DNA of 64,000 nucleotides. Source: Polyangiaceae bacterium. Lineage in GTDB: Bacteria; Myxococcota_A; Polyangia; Polyangiales; Polyangiaceae. The stretch is taken from contig JABFXY010000087.1 of NCBI GenBank assembly GCA_013361525.1, positions 62,001-126,000 on the forward strand, read 5' to 3'. The notes beneath the pieces are model-generated. The model did not search any database. It was not told where the DNA came from and was given only the letters and a program-made list of their open reading frames with translations. Each line of letters starts with the position of its first letter. Position 1 is the first letter of the stretch. The position numbers and the translations under genes are program-made. Positions 55,541 to 64,000 of this stretch are shown piece by piece.

Positions 55541-56257
55541 TCAGGTCGGAGGTGGATTGGGGCGCTCGCAGCTCGACGCATCCCCGGCCGACATGGAGCG
55601 GCAGCGCCCGAGCTCGAGCTGCCGCTGATAACGAGCCATCGCGCGAAGCGGCGCGCGTGTCCGAGCCGGGTGATCCTGCGCGACGTTGCCGTGCAACGCT
55701 GCGAGCGCCGCATACCCCTGCGCGCTGGCGACGACGTCTTTGCTCTCGAGTCGCTCGAGGACCTCGATCGCCTCGCGGCGGCGCGACGGAATGTAGCTGA
55801 GCGTTTCACCGAGATCCGTCTGCACCACCGCATCGTCGGGCCGGCGGATACGCAGCTCTTTCAAGGTCTGGGCGGCCCACGAGAGCGCCTTTTCGCGTTG
55901 CTCGAGGCTGGGGTCGCTGACGCCGTGGCCGTGGAACACCCTGCCCTCCGACCGCGTCGCGACCCGCGCGAGCACGACCAGCGCGCGATCGGTAATGGTG
56001 TCGGTGCCGACGGGGCGCTTCGCCGCGAGGGGAAATGCGGCGAGCAATCGCTTCTGCGCTTCTGCGGAGTCGCCCGCGGCGACGAGCCGCTCCGCGGTGT
56101 TGACCGCGCTCACGCGCGGGTCGACGCGGATCTCGACCTCGTTGCCGCACGCGCGCGTCTCCTTGTTCGGGACGAGCGCGCACAAGGACGCGACGGCGAT
56201 CATCGAACCGAGCCGAACGAGCGCACTGCCACGAGGACGTGAGGTTCTCTTCGCCAT
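55541..56257 (-). CDS. Exported protein with helical repeat, hypothetical
   Basis: 238-residue secreted protein; signal peptide ends ALVPNKETRAC, with a possible lipobox-like Cys. The mature part is helical with repeats such as AERLVAAGDSAEAQKRLLAAF, ALVVLARVATRSEG, EALSWAAQTLKEL-like pairs and AIEVLERLESKDVVASAQGYAALAAL, resembling TPR/helical-repeat folds. A strong Shine-Dalgarno sequence (GGGAGGAG) precedes the ATG. Function unknown; helical repeats usually bind partners. Confidence 0.68.
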   Translation of the reverse strand: MAKRTSRPRGSALVRLGSMIAVASLCALVPNKETRACGNEVEIRVDPRVSAVNTAERLVAAGDSAEAQKRLLAAFPLAAKRPVGTDTITDRALVVLARVATRSEGRVFHGHGVSDPSLEQREKALSWAAQTLKELRIRRPDDAVVQTDLGETLSYIPSRRREAIEVLERLESKDVVASAQGYAALAALHGNVAQDHPARTRAPLRAMARYQRQLELGRCRSMSAGDASSCERPNPPPT

Positions 56258-56344
56258 CTGCTCCTCCCAGACGTGGTGAACGGACGAAAGACACCGGGAA
56301 CTCGCGCGGGTTCCCGATGTCCTGACTTCGTTGCGAGGGCATTC

Positions 56345-56803
56345 ATGAAAACAGCGCAATCGGCGGGGCGATTCGTGGTGCGACTTCTCGGGCTCGCGCC
56401 GTTGGCGGTTGCGGTCGTGAGCGGCTGTGGCGACGCGACCGGGCCCCAAGCAGCAGCGAGCACGAGCGCGCGGCCCGCGAAGACCGTCGACGTCGCCGCG
56501 ACCTGCAGGAGCCTCTGCGATCGTGCGACCGCGTGTGGGCTCGAGGCAGCAGAGAAGCTCGCACGAACGACGCCCGACGAGCGCTCCGAGCTCACGCGGA
56601 TGAAGGGCGAAGCGGCGACCGACGCAGCGAAATGCGCCGAGGAGTGCGCAGCGGAGAAGGTCGACGATCACGAATCCGGACCGCTTGCGATAGCGGGCCG
56701 GTGCGTCGAGCAAACGACCTGCGACACGTTTCGTTCGTGCCTGGAGCAACACGCCGACCCGTTCGATGGCGACGACCGATCGCGCGAAGCTTCTCGACGC
56801 TGA
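56345..56803 (+). CDS. Cys-rich lipoprotein, hypothetical
   Basis: 152-residue lipoprotein with signal peptide ending AVVSGC. Paired cysteines (ATCRSLCDRATACG, KCAEECAAE, GRCVEQTTCDTFRSCL) suggest a disulfide-rich helical domain; similar short Cys-rich lipoproteins are common in myxobacteria. Transcribed towards the alpha-2-macroglobulin-like gene, which starts 48 nt after its stop, so they may be in one unit. No function can be assigned. Confidence 0.65.
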   Translation: MKTAQSAGRFVVRLLGLAPLAVAVVSGCGDATGPQAAASTSARPAKTVDVAATCRSLCDRATACGLEAAEKLARTTPDERSELTRMKGEAATDAAKCAEECAAEKVDDHESGPLAIAGRCVEQTTCDTFRSCLEQHADPFDGDDRSREASRR

Positions 56804-56851
56804 GCTCTGCGTTCAGGAACCTCGCGACGCTCGCGCTGTCCTCAGCCGAGC

Positions 56852-59800
56852 ATGTCTTTTCAAGGTCGGGCGCCCCGCGGGCGCGACGGTCGTCGCCGGT
56901 TGATACAGGGGCTGCGGATCGTTCTGTTGGGGGTGGTCGTCGCGCTCGTCGCAACCGCGTTGCCACCACGCGCGCGAGCCGCGCTGCCGACCGAGCGCGG
57001 GCTCGACCTGTTCGTTCACGCGCCGGGCCTCGCGGCGGGCGGCGAGGTCTTGCCGATCGACGTCCAGGCGCTCGGGTTTCCCACCGCGACGACGACCGTC
57101 CCGCTCTCGGGCGCCGCCGTCGAAGCCGCCTGGGATCTCGAGTCACTGCTCGATCCGACGCAAAAGGACGCGTCGCCGGCTGCGGCGCCGCCGTCGGTGC
57201 GAGCCGTCGCGGACGATCAAGGGCGAGCGACGCTCCTTCTACCGGTGCCCAAAGGACGAACGAAGGCCATCACGCTGCTCGTCTCGATCCGCTCGGCCGA
57301 CCGCGAGCGCGTTCGGGAGCTCGTCGTTCAGCGAACCGCCGCGGAGCACCTGTCGTTATTCGTCTCGGATCCTCAGGTGGTTCCAGGAAGCGAGGTCGTC
57401 GCGTGGGCTCGTTGGAGCTCCACCGACGGCAGCAGGCCGATCGAGAACGGCCCTGTCGAGTTCGTCCTCACCCAAGGAGGCGTGATTCGCTTCCGACAGC
57501 GGGCGAAGACCGATGCATCGGGTACGGTGATGGCGCGGGTGCCGATTCCTCGCGACGACGAGCCGGGCGTCGAGTGGGTGCTCACCGCGCGCGCGGCGGA
57601 TCGACCGCCCGCCGAAGGCGACGAGCTCAAAGACGCTGCGACGCTCGGCGCGCGCGAAGAGACGCCGGGACGGCCGTCGCTGTGGTCGGGCTTCGACGAG
57701 GGCCGCGTGGTGGCTGGTGCCAAGGCGCGCTACCGAGTCCGTGTTCGCGATGCATCGGGCGAAGGCATCGCCGGCCACCCGGTGTGGGTCTGGACCGGTC
57801 CGAACGGGACGTCCGCCCCCTCCGACGTCGACGAGTTTCGCAAGGCATCGAAGAAGCTGCTCACCGACGGCGCCGGCGAGATCGTGTCGGAGATCGCCGC
57901 GCCGACGACCATCCCGCTCCGTGGAACGCAGGTTCACCTCGAAGCGCGAACGGAGATCGACGGCCTCGCGCGCGCGACCACGAGCATCGTCGACGTCGGA
58001 CAGCGCCGGGGCCACGCCAACCTCACGCCCGAAGGAGGAGAAATCGTTCCGGGGCTCGAGCAGCGGCTGACGCTGTCGCTTTGGGGTGACGATAATAACC
58101 CCCTCGTCGGCTCGTTCATCGCGAAGGGCGATGGGCTCGACGCAACCTTCACGACGAACGATCACGGTGAGGCGGAGGTCCTGTGGAAGGCGCCGCTCGG
58201 GATCGGTGCCGCGCGCAACACGGGGCCGTGCCCCGGATCGGTCGCCGCGCAGGTGACGCTGCGCGCGAAAGATGCCGAGAGCGCGAAGTCGTCGTTCGGC
58301 GGCGCGCTCACCGACACGGCGGGCATGGGTCTGTGCGTGCCGGTTCGACGGGGCGCGACGATGCTCGTTCGGCCGGAGAAGCTCGTCGTTCGCGAGGGCG
58401 AGGAGATCACCGTCCGCGTCGTGGGCGCCGACAAGAAGCCCGCGAGCATCCTTCTGACGCAGATCGGCGGTGCGCAATCGGTGGCGACCTGGCTGAAAGA
58501 CGCGGGGGCCCCTGCGCGCGTGAAGGTGCCGAGCGGATCGGCCGGCACGCTCACCATTCACGCCGCGGTGCCGAAACCCAACGGCGCGACGGAGATCGCC
58601 AGCGCCGCGGTGCTGGTGCTCCCCGCGCGACTGCCGAGCGTCACCGCGAAGATCTCCGGCGGGCGCGCGGCGCCGGGTGGCAAGGTCATGCTCTCGGCGC
58701 AGCTCGCCGACGAGACCGGTAAACCGATGACCGGCTCGGTCGCGGCGATCATGATCGACAAGCTCGGCGGTGGAAGCTTCGGCGCCCTCGCCAGCATGGA
58801 TACCAAGCGCAACCTCTGCGCGGCCGTCGGCGCGTGGGACGAACGCTGCGATCCGGCATTGTTCGGCGGGCCGGAAATGGATCCGCTGCGGCGCACGAGC
58901 TTGAGCCCGATCGCGCCCATCGCGCCCACATCCGATCCGAGCGCGAACGCTAAGTCGCAGATGGACACGACCTTCGCGGCCGTCGTTCGCTCTCTCGAGG
59001 GCGCCGTGTTCGAAGCGGCGCGTGCGCAGGAGACGCTGCCGGACGTGCGTCGCAAGGACAAGGGCAAGTTCACCTTCAACCCGGAGCTGATGACGCTCGT
59101 CACCGACGCGATGAGCGACAAGCCCCTCACGCCCGGCGGTGAGCCCGTCGCGCTCGCCGATCTGATCGCGATCGACAAACAGATCACGTACGACAACGTC
59201 GCGCGCAGGGTCGCGCGGCTGAAGATGTTCGACGTGCTCTCGAACGTGCGCGGGGCGCGCACCGGGCTCGATCCGGACGAGCCGATCCTCGCGGAGCCGA
59301 ACGTCTTTCTTCGCAAGCTCGTGCGAGACGGCGTCGTGCCCGAAGAAGGTCTGTTGGATCCGTGGGGCGGGCAGCTGTCGTTCTTCAAAGCCGAAGGCGA
59401 GCACGTTCCGTTCGTCTCGGTCCGCCGCGGTTGGGAGCTTCGATCACCCGGCCCCGACGGAAAGATGGGCACCGCGGACGACGTGAAGAGCCCGTTCGAG
59501 CGGGTCGTGAAGTCGGGCACTCCGTACGCGCGCGCGATGAACGAAGACCGCGTCGTCGACGCCCGCTACGACATGCTCGTCGCCGATGCGACCGTCGAGG
59601 GCTGGTCGCAGACATTGCTCGAGTCGACGGGCACGGCGCTCGGTGACGGGATCGGCCTCGGCAACATCGGCACGATCGGCCACGGAAGCGGCCAAGGCTT
59701 CGGAAGCGGAAGCGGCCGCCTCGGCAGCTCGCACAGATCGACCGGGCCGATTGTCAAAGGCGTGGCGTTCGTCGCCGCACCGATTCGAACCGACGCGCAA

Positions 59801-61708
59801 GGCCGCGTGTCGATCGAGATCCCGCTCGGCGACATCGAGACCACCTGGCAGGTCGCGGTCGTCGGGCTTCCCGATGGTGCGCGAACCGCGATGAGCACCG
59901 TCGACGTGCCGGTGACCGTTCCGCTCTCCTCGAAGGTCAACGCAGGCTCCAGCTGGACGGACGGTGATCGCGGCGAGGCGGTCATCCAAGTTCGCAATCG
60001 AAGCGATCAGGACCGCGACGTCTCTCTTGCCATCGCGTCGCGCGGCGCGATCGTCGTCGACGAAAAGAGCCGCGCTCCTCGCCTGAAAGTGGCGAAGCGC
60101 GGCGTCGCGACGGTGCGGATCCCGATCTCCGCGAAAGGGTCGGGCCGCGGCTACCTCGACGTGCGAACGACCGCGAGCGGTCTACCCGAGGACGCGCTCA
60201 CCCACGAGCTCGAGGTGCGCCCGAAGGGCGAGCTGCTTCGAATCGCGCGGACGACGTGGATCACCGAGGAGCACGATCTGGCTGCGGCGCTCGACCGCCG
60301 CCCGTTCGTCGCGGCCGGGCGCGCGACGCTCATCCTCGATCGCGGCGACCGGAGCGCGCTCGAAGCGGCGCTCGAGTCGCTCGCCCCCGAGCGGAACCTC
60401 AGCAACGAGGAGCTCGCCGAGATCGCGTCGACGGCAGGAGATCTGCAACGTCATTTCGTCGCGCTCGAGGGCGACGGATCGAAGCTCGCCTCCCGCGCGC
60501 GGGAGATCGGCCGGACCGCGACGGCCAAAGTGGCCTCGCGGGTCGTCCCCGGCCAGCCCCTCGCCTTCTCCCTCCTCGGTCGCACGATGGTGGCTGGTTT
60601 CCTCGAGTCGTCCGAGCTCGGCAAAGCGCTCGACCTCTGCCCGCCTGAAGGTGCCGATCTCGATCCGAGCGTCCAGGCGGCGGCTTTCGAGGCCGAGCCC
60701 GCGCCTCTCGGCGGGGCGGTACGTGATTGCTGGACGACCTTCGTCGCGCGCGGAACGAACCAGCTCACGTCCAATGGCACATCCGGCGACCTCGCGCGGG
60801 CGGTGCTCGCGCTCGCGAGGAGGCCACACCGCGCCACCGAGCTGAAGACGCTCACGAAGGAGCTCGAGAAGCGCGTCGAGCTCGACGACGACGGCAACAT
60901 CAGCGTCTCCGCGAGCAGCTCGCGCGCGGAGCGTGCGCTCGTCTATGCAGCGCTCCTCGTCGCGTCGAAGCCTGGCGAAGAAGGCACGTCGAAGCGCGCT
61001 CGCATGTTGCGCTGGCTCTTGGTGCAGCGCGATGCAGGCGGCAGCTTCGGCAGCGCGGCCGCGACGCGCGGCGCGGTGCAAGCCATCGTCGCGGCATCGA
61101 GCGAGCTCCGCGGACCGAAGGCCCCCATCGAGGTGAACATCGACTTCGGCGAAGGCGGCGAGAAACACGTCGTCGTGAAGCCCGACGAGCGCGTCGAGAT
61201 CGCGATCCCCGCGAACGCCGACGAGGTGCGCGTGATGCCCTCAGGAGGCGGCGTCATGGCGCGGCTCGAACGCACGTTCCTTCGCCCGTATTCGGTCGCG
61301 CCTCAGCCCGGCGACGCACCGATCGCGCTCGAGACGGAGTGGCCCGCCGCGACGGATTGCGCACCTTCCGTGAAGACGAACGGTGCGTGCCCGAAAGAGC
61401 TCAAGCAAGGCCGCGTCGGAAACCTCCGCTTGACGGTCAAAGAGCTCGCCGACAAGAGCGCGCGATCCGTCGACGTGCGCATCCCGCTGCCGCCCGGCGC
61501 GACGCTCGCAGATGTGACGAGCGGCGTGCGGCAGGTGCACGGCGCTCTCTACGTCCGCACGAACGTCAGCGGCGAAACCACGGTGATGGTTCCGATCCGC
61601 TTCTCGCTCGCGGGCTCTTTTACGGTGCGCGAAGCGACGGCGAGCGTCCGAGACAGCGCTGCGGATGCGGCGATCGCGCGCGCTCGGCCGCTGGTCATCA
61701 AACCCTGA
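56852..61708 (+). CDS. Alpha-2-macroglobulin-family large exported protein
   Basis: 1618-residue protein with an N-terminal membrane/signal segment (LRIVLLGVVVALVATALPP). Repeated beta-sandwich MG-type domains fill much of it, including VKGVAFVAAPIRTDAQGRVSI and DIETTWQVAVVGLPDGART, the conserved block before the thioester region in this family. The reactive CxEQ thioester was not seen, so it is probably a non-thioester member. Around residues 930-960 is a Gly/Ser/His-rich linker (GTIGHGSGQGFGSGSG). These proteins guard the envelope against proteases in other bacteria, but here that is an inference. Length is close to the family norm. Confidence 0.85.
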   Translation: MSFQGRAPRGRDGRRRLIQGLRIVLLGVVVALVATALPPRARAALPTERGLDLFVHAPGLAAGGEVLPIDVQALGFPTATTTVPLSGAAVEAAWDLESLLDPTQKDASPAAAPPSVRAVADDQGRATLLLPVPKGRTKAITLLVSIRSADRERVRELVVQRTAAEHLSLFVSDPQVVPGSEVVAWARWSSTDGSRPIENGPVEFVLTQGGVIRFRQRAKTDASGTVMARVPIPRDDEPGVEWVLTARAADRPPAEGDELKDAATLGAREETPGRPSLWSGFDEGRVVAGAKARYRVRVRDASGEGIAGHPVWVWTGPNGTSAPSDVDEFRKASKKLLTDGAGEIVSEIAAPTTIPLRGTQVHLEARTEIDGLARATTSIVDVGQRRGHANLTPEGGEIVPGLEQRLTLSLWGDDNNPLVGSFIAKGDGLDATFTTNDHGEAEVLWKAPLGIGAARNTGPCPGSVAAQVTLRAKDAESAKSSFGGALTDTAGMGLCVPVRRGATMLVRPEKLVVREGEEITVRVVGADKKPASILLTQIGGAQSVATWLKDAGAPARVKVPSGSAGTLTIHAAVPKPNGATEIASAAVLVLPARLPSVTAKISGGRAAPGGKVMLSAQLADETGKPMTGSVAAIMIDKLGGGSFGALASMDTKRNLCAAVGAWDERCDPALFGGPEMDPLRRTSLSPIAPIAPTSDPSANAKSQMDTTFAAVVRSLEGAVFEAARAQETLPDVRRKDKGKFTFNPELMTLVTDAMSDKPLTPGGEPVALADLIAIDKQITYDNVARRVARLKMFDVLSNVRGARTGLDPDEPILAEPNVFLRKLVRDGVVPEEGLLDPWGGQLSFFKAEGEHVPFVSVRRGWELRSPGPDGKMGTADDVKSPFERVVKSGTPYARAMNEDRVVDARYDMLVADATVEGWSQTLLESTGTALGDGIGLGNIGTIGHGSGQGFGSGSGRLGSSHRSTGPIVKGVAFVAAPIRTDAQGRVSIEIPLGDIETTWQVAVVGLPDGARTAMSTVDVPVTVPLSSKVNAGSSWTDGDRGEAVIQVRNRSDQDRDVSLAIASRGAIVVDEKSRAPRLKVAKRGVATVRIPISAKGSGRGYLDVRTTASGLPEDALTHELEVRPKGELLRIARTTWITEEHDLAAALDRRPFVAAGRATLILDRGDRSALEAALESLAPERNLSNEELAEIASTAGDLQRHFVALEGDGSKLASRAREIGRTATAKVASRVVPGQPLAFSLLGRTMVAGFLESSELGKALDLCPPEGADLDPSVQAAAFEAEPAPLGGAVRDCWTTFVARGTNQLTSNGTSGDLARAVLALARRPHRATELKTLTKELEKRVELDDDGNISVSASSSRAERALVYAALLVASKPGEEGTSKRARMLRWLLVQRDAGGSFGSAAATRGAVQAIVAASSELRGPKAPIEVNIDFGEGGEKHVVVKPDERVEIAIPANADEVRVMPSGGGVMARLERTFLRPYSVAPQPGDAPIALETEWPAATDCAPSVKTNGACPKELKQGRVGNLRLTVKELADKSARSVDVRIPLPPGATLADVTSGVRQVHGALYVRTNVSGETTVMVPIRFSLAGSFTVREATASVRDSAADAAIARARPLVIKP

Positions 61709-61717
61709 GGAGCGATT

Positions 61718-61743
61718 GCCTCACAGTGAGGCCTCCGTTTTTT
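61718..61743 (+). terminator. Intrinsic terminator after the A2M-like gene
   Basis: GCCTC and GAGGC pair around ACAGT (7 bp counting the tight inner pairs), then CTCCG and a run of six T residues. It lies 10 nt after the stop and is a textbook rho-independent terminator. Confidence 0.8.
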
Positions 61744-61852
61744 CGCGTTCGCCTTCGGCGCAGCTAGCCGAAAGGCTTCCTTGAGGGGGCGGCTGGGATT
61801 ATAGTGCCACTGGAATCAGGGCCCACCCCCCCTCTGGACCCGGGAGCGCACT

Positions 61853-62461
61853 GTGGCAATTACGACCCCCGCCATTCGAATCCTCGTCTGCGACGACGAC
61901 AAGGCTATCTGTGACTACGTCGAAACCCTGCTCACGAAGGACGGGCATGAGGTCAAGACGCTGAGCGACCCGGCAGCGGTCGAGGACGAGGTCAAGAACG
62001 GCCACTACCAGATCCTCATCCTCGACCGGATGATGCCGAAGATGGACGGCATCGAGGTCCTTCGTCGGGTGCGCCGCATCGACGACGACATCTCCGTCAT
62101 CATGTTCACCGGCTTCCCGAGCCTCGACTCCGCCGTCGCCGCGATGAAGCTGCAGGCGGACGACTACCTCAAGAAGCCGTTCAACGCAGAGGAGCTTCGC
62201 GAGGTCATCGACCGCATCGCGAAGCGCAAGGGCATCGTCCGCTCGGCGGAGGAGCAGCTCCACCGCGTCATCGGCGACACCATTCGCAAGCTGCGCAAGG
62301 ACAAGGACCTCACGCTGAAGCAGATGTCTCACCGCACGGGACTCAGCGTGTCGCTGCTCAGCCAGATCGAGCGGGCGGAGTCGAGCGCGTCGATTTCATC
62401 GCTCTACAAGATCGCGACCGCGCTCAGCGCCAAGGTCCAAGATCTGTTCGGCGGCTATTGA
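61853..62461 (+). CDS. Receiver-HTH(XRE) response regulator
   Basis: 202-residue regulator with a GTG start. The N-terminal receiver has Asp-rich DDDKAICDYVETLL, phospho-Asp58 in LILDRMMPKMDG, and a conserved Lys in DYLKKPFNAEEL. The C-terminal ~70 residues form an XRE-type helix-turn-helix: RKLRKDKDLTLKQMSHRTGL followed by SLLSQIERAESSASISSL. This is an uncommon pairing, since receivers usually drive Fis-, OmpR- or NarL-type outputs. It probably binds DNA as a repressor or developmental regulator; the partner kinase is not in the window. Confidence 0.88.
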   Translation: MAITTPAIRILVCDDDKAICDYVETLLTKDGHEVKTLSDPAAVEDEVKNGHYQILILDRMMPKMDGIEVLRRVRRIDDDISVIMFTGFPSLDSAVAAMKLQADDYLKKPFNAEELREVIDRIAKRKGIVRSAEEQLHRVIGDTIRKLRKDKDLTLKQMSHRTGLSVSLLSQIERAESSASISSLYKIATALSAKVQDLFGGY

Positions 62462-62507
62462 GCCGACTGGTGCCCGGATGCCGAGGACGCGCCGTCCTCG
62501 GCGTCGC

Positions 62508-63011
62508 TCACGCCGTCTCGCGCGATGCCTCTTTGGGGCGCGCAGGCCGGCGGTAGCCCTGCGGCGAGAGGTTCGCCGGCCGCGGGATGCCGGCCTTCTC
62601 CAAATCCTTCAATGCGCCTTCGATTGCGTCGGCGGGCGTCGCGACAATGACGCTCTCCGAAAGGCGCTCGTCGAGCCAGCCGAGCGCCGTCAAGACGCCG
62701 CGAATGAGCGCGTTGTGCACGATGATGTAACTCTGGAACGTGAAGTCCCTCACGTCCGGGCCGAGCGATTTGAAGCCGTCTGCGATGCGCTTTCGCGCGG
62801 CCGGTGAAGGCCGCGTCGACGCGTACGTGTCGGTGATCAGAATGAAGCGCCGGCGCTCTTTGCGGTGGCGATCCAGAAAGGCCCCGTGCCACGAATAATA
62901 TTGATCGACGAGCTCGACCGTCGGCTCGCCGAACCAGCTCGCGATGAGAATTCCGCGCGCCGCATCGTCGACGACGACCGCCGACTCTTTGTCTTTTAAG
63001 ACCGCACCCAT
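62508..63011 (-). CDS. Hypothetical protein, possible STAS-like fold
   Basis: 167-residue soluble protein. The segment ESAVVVDDAARGILIASWFGEPTVELVDQYYSWHGAFL and later FILITDTYASTRPSPAARKRIADGF follow an alpha/beta pattern similar to SpoIIAA/STAS-type proteins. No phospho-acceptor was assigned. The C-terminus is Pro/Arg-rich. ATG start at MGAVLKDKES, with GGGGA upstream. Convergent with the receiver-HTH gene. Role unknown. Confidence 0.6.
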   Translation of the reverse strand: MGAVLKDKESAVVVDDAARGILIASWFGEPTVELVDQYYSWHGAFLDRHRKERRRFILITDTYASTRPSPAARKRIADGFKSLGPDVRDFTFQSYIIVHNALIRGVLTALGWLDERLSESVIVATPADAIEGALKDLEKAGIPRPANLSPQGYRRPARPKEASRETA

Positions 63012-63157
63012 TCGGTTCCCCTGCCGGATGAGTATCAGGGTTCGCCTGTGATGTCGCCGTCGTACGCGAACGCAACCAACGAGACGTCTCGCCGATCTGC
63101 TCCGCAGTTCAGCGTTCGCGGAGAGACGATACAAAAGCGAGGTGCGAAGCCCTCACG

Positions 63158-64000
63158 TCATGCGGCGAGCCGCTCGCGCGCTTCTTCGGCCGAAACGACG
63201 CGAAGGGAGCCGTCCCCGGGTCCGACGAGCTCGTCGTACCGCTCGAGACCGAGGACGTGTTGGGCCGCGACGAGCCCCGAAATCGTCGTACCGGCGACGC
63301 CGTGCGAGAGCGTGCTCGCGCCGCAGAGGTGCAGGCCATCGACCGGGCCGCGCGATCCGAAGGCGAACGGGCCGACCTGACGAGGCGTCTTCGCCGTTCC
63401 GTAGATCGCACCGTGGTGCGTGCGGCAATAGAAGTCGTTCGTGAGCGGCGACCCGATCGAGAGGAACCGCAATCCGCGCCGCAAGCCGGGCACGACGTTC
63501 TCCGCGGCGTCGAGCATCCGCGCCGCCAGCTCGTTCTTGAGTCGCTCGTATTCGATGCTGCGCAGCCCGGTCTCGCTCGCGCGCCACCGCGAAAATGGCT
63601 CGTAAGGGACGAAGGTGAACATCTCGAGGGTGTGCGTCTTCGTTGGAATGGGGCCCGGGTCCTTCAGCGTCGTCACGCTGAGAAACAGGCAATCGATTGC
63701 CTTGCCGGGCAACCCCTGCTCCGCAGCTTCGTATGCGGCGTCGAGATCGTGGCTCCGGTAATACCAATAGTTGCCCGAGTCGAATCCCATGCCCTCGAGA
63801 TCCATGTCGACGGCGGCAAACAGGGAAACGACCCCGACGGTGTAATCGGTCTTCGCGAGCTTGCGCAGCTCCCGCGGGCAATGCTCGGGCGCGAGGAGCT
63901 TGCCGTACGTCACTGCGGGGTCGGCGTTGCAAACGACGTTGTCGGCGAAAATGATCTCGCTGTCGTTCACTTCGACGCCCCTGACGCGGCCCCCCTCGAC
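63158..64000 (-). CDS. FAD-dependent phytoene desaturase-like oxidoreductase (5' end outside window)
   Basis: 280 residues of the C-terminal part are visible; the frame continues past the right edge. The FAD-binding C-terminal block is GLHLCGASTLSHGVAGTTISGLVAAQHVLG, typical of carotenoid desaturases and related retinol saturases. Other features are FADNVVCNADPAV and SIGSPLTNDFYCRTHHGAIYG. Likely a flavoprotein dehydrogenase acting on an isoprenoid or polyene, perhaps pigment synthesis. The FAD-binding Rossmann motif would be outside the window. Confidence 0.8.
   Translation of the reverse strand, partial: VEGGRVRGVEVNDSEIIFADNVVCNADPAVTYGKLLAPEHCPRELRKLAKTDYTVGVVSLFAAVDMDLEGMGFDSGNYWYYRSHDLDAAYEAAEQGLPGKAIDCLFLSVTTLKDPGPIPTKTHTLEMFTFVPYEPFSRWRASETGLRSIEYERLKNELAARMLDAAENVVPGLRRGLRFLSIGSPLTNDFYCRTHHGAIYGTAKTPRQVGPFAFGSRGPVDGLHLCGASTLSHGVAGTTISGLVAAQHVLGLERYDELVGPGDGSLRVVSAEEARERLAA

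Noticed and set aside
57356-59404. 682-residue open frame on the minus strand
   Set aside because: Antisense to the A2M-like gene, no motifs.

Overview
The window looks like a piece of a high-GC myxobacterial chromosome (Myxococcota, probably class Polyangia). The grounds are indirect: very high GC with strongly GC-biased third codon positions, Hanks-type Ser/Thr kinases, many short lipoproteins with Gly/Ser/Thr-rich linkers, a MopE-type metal-binding repeat, a sigma-54 activator, and many GTG/TTG starts. No rRNA, tRNA, CRISPR array, insertion sequence or prophage was found. Protein-coding genes fill most of it, with one large exception at 48.1-50.0 kb.

Layout. 1-9 kb: two zinc-ribbon proteins, a large membrane Fe-S oxidoreductase, and a divergent 1080-residue protein that fuses a catalytically degenerate Ser/Thr kinase to a membrane segment and three DsbA-like domains; then a lipoprotein, a TSUP transporter and an outer-membrane-like protein. 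9-16.9 kb: a TrmH-type RNA methyltransferase, an intact Ser/Thr kinase, a translationally coupled SDR/quinone-oxidoreductase pair, a ~168 bp imperfect palindrome between convergent genes, another zinc-ribbon membrane protein, a DUF72 protein, and an epimerase/acyltransferase pair. 16.9-27 kb: a possible nucleoside/sugar metabolism region (M81 peptidase, ADP-ribosylglycohydrolase, CREST-type ceramidase-like protein, and an operon of APC permease, unknown 704-residue protein and ribokinase). 27-41 kb: small lipoproteins, VOC, PNPOx-like and GST proteins, a giant DUF2339 membrane protein, and a minus-strand operon of aldehyde dehydrogenase, histidine kinase and Gly-rich lipoprotein.

41.8-46.4 kb is the most coherent unusual system. 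Three genes are coupled by 4-nt overlaps: a sigma-54 response regulator, a diheme cytochrome c peroxidase/MauG-type lipoprotein and a membrane histidine kinase with a long helical (DAHL-like) sensor region. They follow a near-consensus sigma-54 promoter, and upstream of it lie phased TTGCGCAA elements that look like enhancer sites. This suggests an autoregulated circuit in which the kinase senses something tied to the peroxidase.

48.1-50.0 kb carries no convincing gene but many strong inverted repeats. Just before the next gene there is an AT-rich stretch with a perfect DnaA box and a near-match. 50-64 kb: secreted proteins, a GAF protein, a PhoX-like protein, more lipoproteins, a hybrid histidine kinase, an alpha-2-macroglobulin-like giant with no visible thioester motif, a receiver-HTH(XRE) regulator, and the end of an FAD-dependent desaturase-like oxidoreductase.

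All functions come from reading motifs by eye. No homology search was run, and start sites marked as chosen are judgement calls.
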